NCBI RefSeq assembly: GCF_000417875.1
Contig: NW_006920873.1
Location: 541,067-605,066, forward strand
Reading direction: 5' to 3'
Length of the DNA: 64,000 nucleotides
Source: Pseudozyma flocculosa PF-1
Taxonomy: Eukaryota; Basidiomycota; Ustilaginomycetes; Ustilaginales; Ustilaginaceae
A program made the position numbers and the translations under genes. The notes beneath the pieces are model-generated. The model did not search any database, had not been told where the DNA came from, and saw only the letters and a list, made by a program, of their open reading frames with translations. Of the stretch, positions 32,887 through 42,990 are shown in pieces (position 1 is the stretch's first letter; each line of letters opens with the position of its first letter).

Positions 32887-35800
32887 TCAGACGCGTCGCG
32901 ACGAGACATCGACGAGGGCCGCTGCGGGCAGGTGGACGGCCTGGTCGGGCAGGAGGTTCTGCGCCGTCCGCGGTCTCGAGCCAAACGTGGCCCGGGCACG
33001 CTGGGCCATGCTGCCCGACTGCGTCAGAAAGAGCGACGACGAAGCGGCAGCGCCCTCCCACACCTCTTCCCTCGCTCGCTGCTGCTGCTGCTGCGAGTGT
33101 TGCTGCTGCTGCTGCAGCAAAGCAAGGTGGCGAGACGGAGGCGATGGTCGTTCATGCTGCAGCGCCCCGCGGACCGTTTCGACGGGAGGGTACATGGCTG
33201 CTCCCCACGCGTCGGCGGTGAAGGGTCGGCCCTGCTCGATCTGGACGCCTTCAGTCGTCCGGCTGCGCTGCCGGCCCATCGCGGTGCCGGCGTGCATCGC
33301 GGCGGCGGCCGGCGACCGAGCGTCGTCCTGCTGCCCCGCATGGGGAGTGAGGACGAAGGTGCCGTGCGAACGCTGCGGCCGCAACGGCCGTTCCGTCGCC
33401 GTCGATGCGACGCCGCCGACGACGAAGCGCCCTTCCTCGCGCGCCAGGTATTCGAGCTTGATGGCTTCCGACGCCGTCGGCGGACGCGAAGACGAGCGCG
33501 TAGCGCCGTGCGAACGCGTCTGGCCCGTCGTCACCCGGCGCTCGTCGGATCGGGCAGCACCCGCGCTCGACGCCGTCGGCGTAGCCGCTGGCGAGGCGAC
33601 GTCGCCGAAGTACTGTCGAGGCGAAGAGGACGACGAGGGTACCGTCGCCGCTGACCTGATAGTCGCTGCTTGGTGGGCCTGGAGCTGGGCCGGGTCGATG
33701 CGCGACCGCTTCTGCAGCTCCGGCGGCAGGCTGATGGGGATCAGCTTCCGGCCGCCAATCATCCGCGGTGGACCCATCGTCTGGATGCCGCCATGGCCGC
33801 CGCTGCTGCTGCCACTGCCGCTGCTGAACGACGCCTTCTCCTGCAGCGCAAGGCTCGACTGTCGGATACGCAGCGTGGCACCGTCCAGGCCGAGCTGACC
33901 AGCAGGCGACGCATCGTGTCGCCCCTGCTCGGCAGCAGAGAGGTGCCGACGCGAACCCGTCACGATCATTGTCTCCTCGCCCGTCGTGGGCAGGCGAACG
34001 AATTTGGACGAGACCGGCGAACCGTGCTGGCGCGATCGGTCCGAGAAGGATTCGATCCTGCCGTGGCCGGACGAGAGGGGCGTGATGGGCTGCGAGGCCG
34101 AAAAGACGCTCGAATCGGTCGACGAGATGCTGTTGGCCGACAAGGGCGCCTTGGACGTCGCGGGCGTGCCAAGGAACGATGCATGGCTGGCCACGTGGCT
34201 CAGCTCGAACCGGTGTCGCACCGACGAGGGCGAGGCCATTGTCTCGCCGTACGAGGGTCGGCTGGTCGTCGAGGCCTTTTCGTTTGCCAGGTACTCTCGT
34301 CGCAGGCTCGCTTGCGAGCGATACGACGACGGCGGCGACGGCGCGTAGCCGCCTGCGACGGGGGGCAGCTCGTGTTTTGACGACGCGGGCGAGGCTGTGA
34401 CCGACTTCGAGACGAGGTTGGGCACCACCTGCTTGCGCAGGCTGGTTAGGATGCGCGACTTGCGCGCACGGGCCGGGTCGAGCAGCGTAGCCGAGCACGA
34501 GAAGCTGACGGGGATCAGGAGCTTCTCCCCCGCCGCCGTGGCGTGGTCCTCGACGCGGTAGACAAACTTCCACGCCAGTTGGCCCTTCATCTCGTAGCCG
34601 CCCACCTCGTGAACGCCGTTGGTCTTGACCATGAGGGCCGCCTGGCGCGTGAGCAGGTCCGCCTTGGTGTCGTCGCCGATGGTGAGGTGCTTGAGGATCG
34701 GCGGGGAGCGCTGGCTCGACGACTGAATCGGCCAGAGGTGCTGGTGGATCTCGTCGCCCTGGCCAAACTCGAGCGTGCCCACCTGGCTCGCCTCGCCGTC
34801 GCGATCCTGCCTCGACTTGGGCCGCCTCGGCGTGGCCTGCTTGGCTTCCGGCTTGCCCACCAGCGCCTCGGGGCTGCCAAAGGGATCGTAGCTGAGGTAC
34901 GACATGTTGACGTGGGTCAGTCGCTGTCCCTCCTGGTCGATGTGCAGGGTGAGACCAGAGGTGAGGTAGGACGCCCAGCCTCCGCCTGCGCTGCTCTTGC
35001 CCCTGGAGCGGCCCGGGCTCTTGGGCGTCGACGGCACCGAGGGCGAGGCGCTGGTGGCCGACTGCAGCAGGATCGACCTGGCAGACGACTGCGCCGAGCT
35101 CGCCAGCGTCTCGCTCTTGCTGGGTCGTCTGGCCCGCATGATTGGGGCCGCTTCGACGTCGGTCCGCCTCTCGGTCGCTCGAGGCGCCGGTTGAAGCGAC
35201 ACTGCTCGATCCGCCTCGCCCAGCGTCCTGGAGCGAAAGCGACCCTTGGGCTTCGTCTCCTGGCCATTGATCTGCGCAGTCGAAGGACGCGATGTGAGCG
35301 CGCTGGGGAAAGAAGGGAGCGCAGGCATATCGCCCCCGAAAAGCTTCCATGGCGACGTGGGCCGCAGCTTGGAGGTGGACAACGCCCTCGATCTCAGGCG
35401 CGACCCAGTCGTTGATGGCCGGCGAAGTTCGGGAGAGTCGAGGATGGTAGGAGCGGGAGGCGATCCTCGCGTGACGGTCTGTGCTCCGTTGCTGTCGAGC
35501 GACAGGGCCTGCGACAGTGCGGCTTGGCTGGTGAGTGGCCTTGATATCTTGAGCGGCGTCGGAGGGCCCTTGACGGCCCGCCTGGGCGAAAAGCCATTGG
35601 GCGATCCGTCGCGTTTGGCCTCGGCGGTGCGAGGTCGGCTGGCGTGCCTGGAGGCGAAGCCGCGGGGCGAGTTGGGTCCGGACAGGCTCGGCGAGCCGTG
35701 CGGGGAGAATGAGGGAAGGGAAGGCAGCGAGGGCAGGTCCTTTCCGTCGTCGTCTTCGACGGCGCTGCCAAAGTGAGGCGGCATCTCTCTTGTCGGCGTG

Positions 35801-36894
35801 TTCTCGCTCGGATAGAGGCGGCCGTCGATGGCTGCGGCCATGGAGACGTCCTTTGCCAAGGTCGCGCCAAACAAGTACGACGGGTGCACCGAGTCAGAGG
35901 GCTCCGGGTGCACCGAAGAATCCTCGGAGCTGAGCCGATCGGATCGGTGCGAGTCCGAGCACGAGGGCATGCTGTCGTCGTGCGAAGCATCGCTGAACGC
36001 CGAAGAGGGCACTGGCTCAGGCCGCTCCACGGGATCCACCAGGACAGGGCTGATCGGCCTCTGCGGATTGGAGCGGTCCGACTCCATCGAGTAGTCGGGC
36101 TCAAAGTACTGCATGGCGTGGGCGTAGAGGTCGGGCTTCCTCTTTGCCCTCTTCGAACCGCTGTGTCGGCTCGTTCCGCCGCTCTCGCTTGCTCCGTCAT
36201 GGGCCCGCACCTCTGGCTCCACCGTGTGGATAGCGCCGGGGACGCCCGAACTCGCCGCGCCTCCTGGCCGTGTCGCCGAGCTCGAGGTGATCAGAGGGCT
36301 CTGCTCGCCCATCAGCCCGCTGCCGGACGAGACCGAGACTGGCATGCTGGGGACCGACACGTTGCGCTCCTCGCCTGCCGGTCGGAGGTGCCCGCCGCGC
36401 TTCGACTGGATCGACGCGTGGAGCGATGAGGACTGTGAGGATGAGGCTGCCATGCGTGGGGGCGAGTCGTGCAGTCGGCCCCTGCTGTTGCTGCTGCCGC
36501 TGGATGAGGTGGTGCTGGTGCTGTTGCCGCTGCTGCTGGCTTCGGCGGCGTCGCCAAAGTAGCGGCGGTCGCGGCTAGGAGGCGAATCGTGCATACGCGG
36601 CGCCGACGGACCTGGCGCGTCGAGCGAGTAGTCATAGTAGCGCTCCTCTGCCAGGCTGAGGCTAGGCCTCTCGAGGTCGATCGAGCAAGGCCTCGACGAG
36701 CCCGGCCCACCAGAGAAGCGCGGAAAGCCATCGGTCCGGCTGATGCGACCGCAGCCGCTGAGCATGCCATTGCCGGCCTGACCCGGCCTGGCCATGCGGG
36801 GATCAAGGCAGAACGGCACATCGGCAGAGCTCCAGAGCGTCGAGATGCTGTCGGTCCTCGAGCTGCCCCGGACCATCTCTTCGGCCACGGGCAT
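32887..36894 (-). CDS. Large Ser/Pro-rich protein of unknown function
   Basis: A 1335-residue open frame without visible introns. It is mostly low-complexity Ser/Pro/Arg sequence, with many SP and RPxT-type sites as found in heavily phosphorylated regulatory proteins. One ordered-looking island, about residues 640-825, breaks the pattern. It contains GLTLHIDQEGQRLTHVNMSY and YDPFGSPEALVGKPEAK, then ILKHLTIGDDTKADLLTRQAA, EMKGQLAWKFVYRVED and LLIPVSFSCSATLLDP. Its alternating hydrophobics and aromatics suggest beta strands. Two short Gln clusters occur near the C-terminus (LLQQQQQHSQQQQQ). No signal peptide or membrane segment was seen. I do not recognise the family. Codon usage matches its neighbours, and reading-frame length with Ser/Pro bias supports a real gene. 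The start at 36894 is the first Met of the frame; an upstream non-coding exon is possible. Confidence 0.75.
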   Translation of the reverse strand: MPVAEEMVRGSSRTDSISTLWSSADVPFCLDPRMARPGQAGNGMLSGCGRISRTDGFPRFSGGPGSSRPCSIDLERPSLSLAEERYYDYSLDAPGPSAPRMHDSPPSRDRRYFGDAAEASSSGNSTSTTSSSGSSNSRGRLHDSPPRMAASSSQSSSLHASIQSKRGGHLRPAGEERNVSVPSMPVSVSSGSGLMGEQSPLITSSSATRPGGAASSGVPGAIHTVEPEVRAHDGASESGGTSRHSGSKRAKRKPDLYAHAMQYFEPDYSMESDRSNPQRPISPVLVDPVERPEPVPSSAFSDASHDDSMPSCSDSHRSDRLSSEDSSVHPEPSDSVHPSYLFGATLAKDVSMAAAIDGRLYPSENTPTREMPPHFGSAVEDDDGKDLPSLPSLPSFSPHGSPSLSGPNSPRGFASRHASRPRTAEAKRDGSPNGFSPRRAVKGPPTPLKISRPLTSQAALSQALSLDSNGAQTVTRGSPPAPTILDSPELRRPSTTGSRLRSRALSTSKLRPTSPWKLFGGDMPALPSFPSALTSRPSTAQINGQETKPKGRFRSRTLGEADRAVSLQPAPRATERRTDVEAAPIMRARRPSKSETLASSAQSSARSILLQSATSASPSVPSTPKSPGRSRGKSSAGGGWASYLTSGLTLHIDQEGQRLTHVNMSYLSYDPFGSPEALVGKPEAKQATPRRPKSRQDRDGEASQVGTLEFGQGDEIHQHLWPIQSSSQRSPPILKHLTIGDDTKADLLTRQAALMVKTNGVHEVGGYEMKGQLAWKFVYRVEDHATAAGEKLLIPVSFSCSATLLDPARARKSRILTSLRKQVVPNLVSKSVTASPASSKHELPPVAGGYAPSPPSSYRSQASLRREYLANEKASTTSRPSYGETMASPSSVRHRFELSHVASHASFLGTPATSKAPLSANSISSTDSSVFSASQPITPLSSGHGRIESFSDRSRQHGSPVSSKFVRLPTTGEETMIVTGSRRHLSAAEQGRHDASPAGQLGLDGATLRIRQSSLALQEKASFSSGSGSSSGGHGGIQTMGPPRMIGGRKLIPISLPPELQKRSRIDPAQLQAHQAATIRSAATVPSSSSSPRQYFGDVASPAATPTASSAGAARSDERRVTTGQTRSHGATRSSSRPPTASEAIKLEYLAREEGRFVVGGVASTATERPLRPQRSHGTFVLTPHAGQQDDARSPAAAAMHAGTAMGRQRSRTTEGVQIEQGRPFTADAWGAAMYPPVETVRGALQHERPSPPSRHLALLQQQQQHSQQQQQRAREEVWEGAAASSSLFLTQSGSMAQRARATFGSRPRTAQNLLPDQAVHLPAAALVDVSSRRV

Positions 36895-39800
36895 CCTGGG
36901 CGCAGTCGTCCCGTCTGGGGCGTTCAGGCGTCCTGATGACGGCTGGTGAACACCAAGCGGCGCTTATCGGGGCAGTCCTAGATCCTCGCTTCCATCAATG
37001 GCTGCGAAGGTGACCAGGGGCGTGGTTGGCGCTGAGGATACGTTGGTAGTCGAGCTGTCGGCCTGGATTTGGAGTCGGAGAGGTTGCGAGTGTCGGGATG
37101 CAGAGTAATGTGATGGAGGTCGACGTGTGGGTATTGGCAGAGAGTTCGGAGAGGGCTGCAACGAGGGCAACGGGGAGAACGCAAATGGATATATGAAGGT
37201 CGCCCAGCGGAAGGTTGAGAAAGAGCAAGCGGTGGACCTGGCTACCGGTAGCAGGGGTGAAGCTTGAGTCGTCTAGAGGAGCCTGACGATGTCGATGGCG
37301 CGTTGCTCGAATGCAGGCCCGGGGTGACCGGCATACCAATCGTCGCCGTCGTTCCTGGACTTGCACGCGGCGCGGTGTCAGGGGCCGTCGACGTCGCAGG
37401 GCCTAGAGCAGGACAAGGAGCAGGCAAGCAGCAGGCAAGCAGCAATAGATCCACGGACAACAATGGTCCGCCGTGGTGGGTAGGTGGCCGAGTTGCAGGG
37501 CTGCGAGGTGCAAGCCTGAGGTCCGAGCGATCAGGTGTCGGGAGGAGGTGTGGGGCGGGGCTGGGCTCGAGGCGGGCGGCAATGGACGATTAGGGTTGAC
37601 AAGAATGGCCCTTGCTTCCGTGGCACTTCGTACTGTAGCTGTCTCTCTGCCCTTGTGCGCTGCACGTGGGACTCGAGCCAAGAGGCCTCGGTGAGGGTGT
37701 CGAGGATTGTCCTGGCTGGGAGCCCGGGGCAGCTTGGCTGGCGGTGATGTGGCAGGCTGGTACGGCAAGATGGTATGCTGGACGTCGTAAAGATAGCCTT
37801 CCTTCGGATCGGAGCGGGCGTCACGCTCGTGCTCGGCGCGTCCAGGAGTGGAAGGTGAGGCGGTGTCGAGGCCCAAAGGGGAAGCTGTCAAAGCGGGCTA
37901 TCAGGGCGACAAGTAGGTACGTCGGAACGAACGAAGGCGAGGATGGCGAGCCCGAGAGCCTGCTGGGAGCGACGTCCTGATGAGCCTTCCAGAGGCCAGA
38001 GTCAGAAGCGGTAAGCGGGGACGTTGGAGGATACGGGAGGATGATGGGGACGAGAGGCAGTGTAAGATCGCTGTCGAGGCAAGGGGGCCAAGGGCGAAGG
38101 CGAGACCGCGGCATCGCTGGTCAGTGAGGCAAGGGGGAGCGACGGTCTGTCTCGACAGCCAGAGGGACAGAGACAGGAGAGCGGCATGAGGACCCTGGTT
38201 GCACCGGAAAGGGGGCCTTGGAATGGTGAATGGACGAGGGTATCACACGAGGGAGCGGCCCTCTGGCGGCCTCCCCTTCCGTGGCTTTGGATGCCGTCGA
38301 GATGGCCCATCCTATAGCGCACGCGGCGCTGCGTGCTCCTCGCCCCTCACATTTTCTTTATGCCTCCCTCCTGCCTGTTTCGCAGCGAGGAGGCGAGCAC
38401 CCGCAGGTGAGCTCTGAAGCGGGTAAGCTTGAGAAGACGAGTGTGGAGAAGCCGGTGTGCGTCGTCCCCAAGCGGTCACGGCTGCCCCGTCGTGGCCTTT
38501 GCGTGCGAGCCTGCTTGCTTGCTTCTTTCTTGCACCCTTCCCTTGCGTCTGGGCTGCATCGCTTGTCGTGTTTCATCTTGCCTGCCTGGCCTGGCCGCTG
38601 GCTTCTTCGAGAGTAGGTAGGACTGCCACCGCGGATGACCTGGCTGAAGCTGAGGTGCCTGACCTGCCGAGGGAGAGGGCCTAGTGCAGGAACGTCGTTG
38701 CCGAGATCCTCAGCAGCGTGGTCCCGAGTGCAGCGGCACGCGCGCGTCGTTGGGCCTGCCCGTGCGTCCTCTCCTTCGTCCCTCAGAGACCAAAGCCCGC
38801 CCGCGGAAGCAAGCCACGGCTCTCTCGCATGGCCTGGCCTGGACTAGCCTGACCGCCTCTCTCTTGACCAGCCCTGCCCATAGCCCCTCTCCGTCTGCGC
38901 GTAATGAAGGTCGAATAGTGCTCGCAGCGCGTGTGCTGCGAGAGCGAAGAGGGCGGAAAGAGCAAGTCAGAAGGTCAGGCAGGATGGAGGAATGGGCGGA
39001 TCGGCACAAGAAGAAGAATGGCGATGAGAAGGTGTCATGCACGGAGTCGTGGGTGAAGCGCGGATCCCCGCTGATTTTTTGGCTTGTCAAGGAGGGCGCG
39101 GGCAGGCGGAGCAGCTGCTGAGATTTGGCGTCCAGCCCAGCCCAGCCCAGCCCCTCTGGACAAGCAAGCAGGCAAGCAAAGCAGCTGCAGATGATCCGTC
39201 CCCCCCCCCCTCCCTGGCAGGGGGATGAGTTTTCAAGCCGCGACCCACAGAAGAGGCTGGCTGCGCATTCGAGCGCGGCGCAGTACGCTCGCTGCAAGGC
39301 AAAGGCAAGAGGCAAGTCGCAGAGGGCGTCTTCGCGCGTCCACCGTCAGGCGCATCGTGGTGTCGAAGAGGAAGAAATAGAGAGTGCACGCTGGCATAGG
39401 TAGCTTTAGATCTTCGTCGTTCGAGCTCGAGCTTTAGCCGGCATCGGAAGCCGTCGGAGTTGGCCATGGCCAGGCAAGCAAGCAAGTCGAGCACGATGGA
39501 CACGTAACGCTGGCAAATTAAGCGCGAGTCCGCCTACCTCTTCTGACGCCGGAGCCCGGGTGGGACATGTGTCCTTGCTTGCTTGCCGGCCTGTCCTCAC
39601 CGTTGCCTTGGGGCTCGACACGACGCCTTCGTCGACCGACTACAGCCGCGCTGACGACCATCCGATTGCTGCGACGACGAGCACGGCGGCCGATGGGGAA
39701 AAGAACCACAGATCAGCAACCGCACCGATGCCGGCACACGAGGGGGGCCTTTCCTTGTCTTGGCTCCGGCCAAATCAGAGAAAAAATGCCTGCTGCAAGG

Positions 39801-41076
39801 GAAAGGAAGGGGGTCGTGAGATCGATTCGCCGTGGCCGTCATGCAAGCAGCGCACGGCAGGGCAGGCCAGGCCACCACCATACCGGATCGGCTGCCCTCT
39901 TCCCATGCACACAGAGCATCTCGTCCGTCTGATCTCCTGGGGCTGGCCCTTTTCGTCTCGACTCAAGACGAGCGTGGTGCCAGCACCATGACAGGCCGGA
40001 CCGGGCCGCCAAGTCCAAGGCGTAGGCTCGGTTCCGGTGTCGCTTCCTTCGTGGTACGGTACCCGTCGTCCGCTATCCTTGGTCCCGAGACCGTAGGTCG
40101 ACCATTGTCCTCGTCGAGCATCAGACAGAGGCACAGCGAGGGCTAGGGTCGAGTCGATGGCAGATCAATCTGTTCCTGAGATCTCGTCAGGTCGCCTCCC
40201 CGAGTCCATTCGAGAATGGCATCCTGACCCGTCCCGTTCCCGTCGTTCCATCGGCTAGGGCAGCGTAGAGACCGAGGCTCGGATCCGCTCGTCGGTCGGC
40301 AGTCCGTCGTTACGAGTGCGGAGCGGCGCCACCGTCGTCGACTGCCGGCCATTCCGCGCAGCTCCCTCGGATGCCGCGACAAGGGAGGCCCACAAGGGAG
40401 GCAGGCGTCTGCCCTTCCACCCCGCTGTCCACTGGGCAGAATCAAGTGCGCGCGCTTTCGGCGAAGGCAGCCGAGGGTGCTGGCTCAGCAGCGCCAGATG
40501 TGGGCTTCAGAGGTTCGAGAGAGCGGTTGGCCAGCTCGACCACTGCCGCCAGACGCGTGTAAGAGGTCCGGATTCCCGCCCCCAGGACGAGGACGAAGAA
40601 CGAGCCTGCCAAACGGTCCCGCAGCAGGCGGCTGAGCATGATCCCGGACAGAACGGCAGTGCCCTGAGCGTCTCAGGATAATCGTCAGGGAGCACAATGC
40701 CAGCTGAGTCGCCGCACGAGCGGATGCCTCCCTCTTTGGGCGCTCAAGAGGACCGACGATGTCATCGTGGCACAAGCAGATCCCAGAGCTAGTGCGCCTG
40801 GCTTCCGTGTCCACCTTTCGCAGATTCCACCACGCCACCTGCTTCAGGAGCAAGTGATCGGCTGGGTGTGCTACCAAGCAGCGGGTTTGATCAGACATGC
40901 CGAGACCCGTCCAAGTTGCTTTCGAAACATCTGTGCATTGCTTCCTAGTCATCCCGACGCAGACTGCGACGACAGGGCTGGGCCAAAGCGCTCCGCAAAG
41001 CCATGTCATCGCATGCCGCAGCCGAGCTGCATGACTGTGGAGCTGTCAAGAGATGGGGATATCGTCGTTGCGACCT
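36895..41076. other. Gene-poor 4.2 kb interval
   Basis: The longest gap in the window. I found no family signature on either strand. Contents include dispersed GCAAGC/GCAGGC words (about 37426-37443, 39164-39178, 39471-39485, 39561-39580), a CCCAG pentanucleotide run at about 39133-39152, a C11 run at 39200-39210 and GGTACGGTACC at 40053-40063. The left part is the promoter of the Ser/Pro-rich gene. Confidence 0.55.
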
Positions 41077-41888
41077 TTACTCGGAGTCCTCAGAGAGGTA
41101 CTGTTGAAGGGATGTCGGGAGGAGCGTGAAGGGAGTCGGGTCAGGCACAACGCTTGGAGAGCAGGCAGGACGATACGATGCTGTCTCGCCAGAAAGCGGG
41201 ATGCTCACCTTCGATCGGATGTCCTTCCATTGTTTCTGCGGGCACAAAGGACAAGGGAGGAGGGAGAATGTGTAAGCGGGACCCGATCTCATCCAGACCG
41301 AATACCGCTCCGGAAGTTGGCAGCAAGGCATGTAGGGCTCGGCGACCGGGACAAGGCGTCGGACAGACGGTCGTTTGACGTCCAAGCTGATCCCGGACCG
41401 AAGGCCGCACTGTCCGACGTGGCCGCCGTCTGTCGAAGGAGCCTGGTCGCCTCTGCTCGGGTCGTGTCTGCAGTCCGACCTGTGCCCGGAGCTGCCCCTT
41501 CAACGCATACTCACGCCGCGGTTGTGGGCGTCCCACCACTTCTGTGTTGCGACGTCGAAGCCGATGCCGAAGGCGAATGCACCGAAGAAGATGGTTCCGA
41601 CGCTGTCCGGCGTGGGAAGGTCGAAGTCGAGTCCGGCGGTCGGGACAAGTCCGAGTGCGAGCGAGCGAGCGTGTGGGTGCGTGCAGGGATTTTGCCAGGG
41701 CGAGAGGAAACAACGCAGAGGAGAGCTCAGTTAGTCGATTGCTCAGAGCAGCATAGGCAGATCGGCCATCGCCGTCATCGTCGCGATCCTAAGGTTCCCA
41801 GGTCGCCGGCCAGGCGCCGCCGTGCGCCGACTCACAAGACCGAGTTCCTCTTGAAGACGGCCTGGTAGACGGTGTTGTAGACGGACAT
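41077..41888 (-). CDS. QCR9: Cytochrome bc1 complex subunit 9 (Qcr9)
   Basis: A 63-residue protein in four exons on the minus strand: 41888..41836, 41602..41515, 41235..41209 and 41100..41077. The exons are 53, 88, 27 and 24 bases long, all joined in frame. The spliced product begins MSVYNTVYQAVFKRNSVFVG and has a single membrane span (TIFFGAFAFGIGFDVA). It continues QKWWDAHNRGKQWKDIRSK and ends YLSEDSE. This matches Qcr9/UQCR10, including the FKRNSVF start, the WWDxHNRGKxWKDI motif after the span, and the acidic end. Qcr9 is a small inner-membrane subunit of respiratory complex III that contacts the Rieske protein and cytochrome c1. The gene is invisible as a simple ORF because no exon exceeds 29 codons. 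Introns are 233, 279 and 108 bp, so 76% of the locus is intron. Confidence 0.92.
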
Positions 41889-42990
41889 GGTGGGTGACGG
41901 CGGATGAGCTGGCGGTGCAGTGAAGTGAGGCGAGGTGAGGTGGACGTGGTGGTCTAGGTGGTGGCGATCCCGAACGGTGGTGTGGAGACGGCGCCGCAAG
42001 TGCCAGTCCCCAGCGCCCCGCTCCGCTCCAGCCCGACCAAGCGGGAAGCATCTTCCAGCCAGCCAGCTCCCAGCGTTGCCGAGATTTCAAATCGTGCTCG
42101 GAGCCGCCCCGAAGATGAATGCCGGGCTCCGCGATCACCCGTGCCGTGCCCTGCTTGCCCAGCCTTGCCTCCCGATTACTACGGCCGAAAGAAGTGCTCG
42201 GGCACTCGAGGTTGGGTGACCCGAAGCTAGGCAGGCATGGCAGGCTCATGCAGGGACCATGCGCCGCTCAGGGGCTTCGCCTGCCCGGGGCCAGGTGGGG
42301 GCGCGGTGGTGCGCAACTCCCACGTACTCGACGCCGCCGCGGCCTCGCTGGATGTCACTCAACATCAATCGGCCCTGCCGTCCGCCACCAGATCTCGTCC
42401 TGTAGGATCGCAGGGCAGGGAAACCGCGCTGCTACGTACCTTCACCACCTGCTGCTGCACCTTGGCTGCTCTCGGCCCCACAGCGCGCCCTCGCAGCATT
42501 CACGTCTGAGCGACCTCGGCCGCCCACCTCGGCCTGCACCACCATCGTCCGGTCGCTATTGAAGGCACGATAGGGGGCTCGATCAACTGCTGCCGTCTCG
42601 AACCTCGTGCTTCGACATCGACGGCGAGCAGGCCGCAGTCGTCCAGCGGGTCATTTCGGCGACTAACCCAGCCAACCAGTCAACCAGCCCTCCCCTGTGA
42701 CGACACGGGCATCTTTGTTGCCGGCATCCACCTCGACGCCCTGGTCTGACCTCTACGACGCCGGTACCGTGCTAGGCTTGTGCCTAGGCTTGGGCGCCGC
42801 AGCCAACGTCTTGACCACCAACTCGTTCGCCAACCACGCCATTCCGATAAAGCTTCGAAAGGACAAGAAGTGCCTGCCATCCTAGGCGGTGCCCTCCGCT
42901 CCCCTCCTCCTCGCCATCGACATACTTCCTCTCCATCCGTACCCGGCCCAGCAGTCTTGTCCTGTTCCGACTACTCTCACCCGCTAGACG
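41889..42990. other. Interval between QCR9 and the Ivy1-like gene
   Basis: A 1.1 kb region expected to hold the QCR9 promoter. Its right part has a possible short exon at 42688-42885, preceded by a CTAAC branch-site-like sequence at 42663. See the findings. No confident gene was modelled. Confidence 0.5.
42688..42885 (+). other. Possible terminal exon of an unidentified small protein
   Basis: The frame is open from 42667 to a TAG at 42883-42885. It lacks an ATG but has a plausible acceptor (CTAAC at 42663, then CAG at 42685-42687). The encoded tail has one hydrophobic Gly/Ala-rich segment (GTVLGLCLGLGAAANVL) followed by a basic end (PIKLRKDKKCLPS), resembling a small single-span membrane protein. 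A 12-codon exon at 42259..42294 would join in phase, but its donor is weak. I do not recognise a family. Confidence 0.25.

Noticed and set aside
33251..35350. 699-residue second frame on the minus strand, and long plus-strand frames across 33-36 kb
   Set aside because: These are shadow frames of the 1335-residue gene, with Arg/Ala/Gly-rich composition typical of frame-shifted GC-rich codons.
42667..42990. Extension of the Ivy1-like gene upstream through the 42697-42885 frame
   Set aside because: It is in the same frame, but stop codons at 42883-42885 and again just before 42991 separate it. No intron removing both was found.
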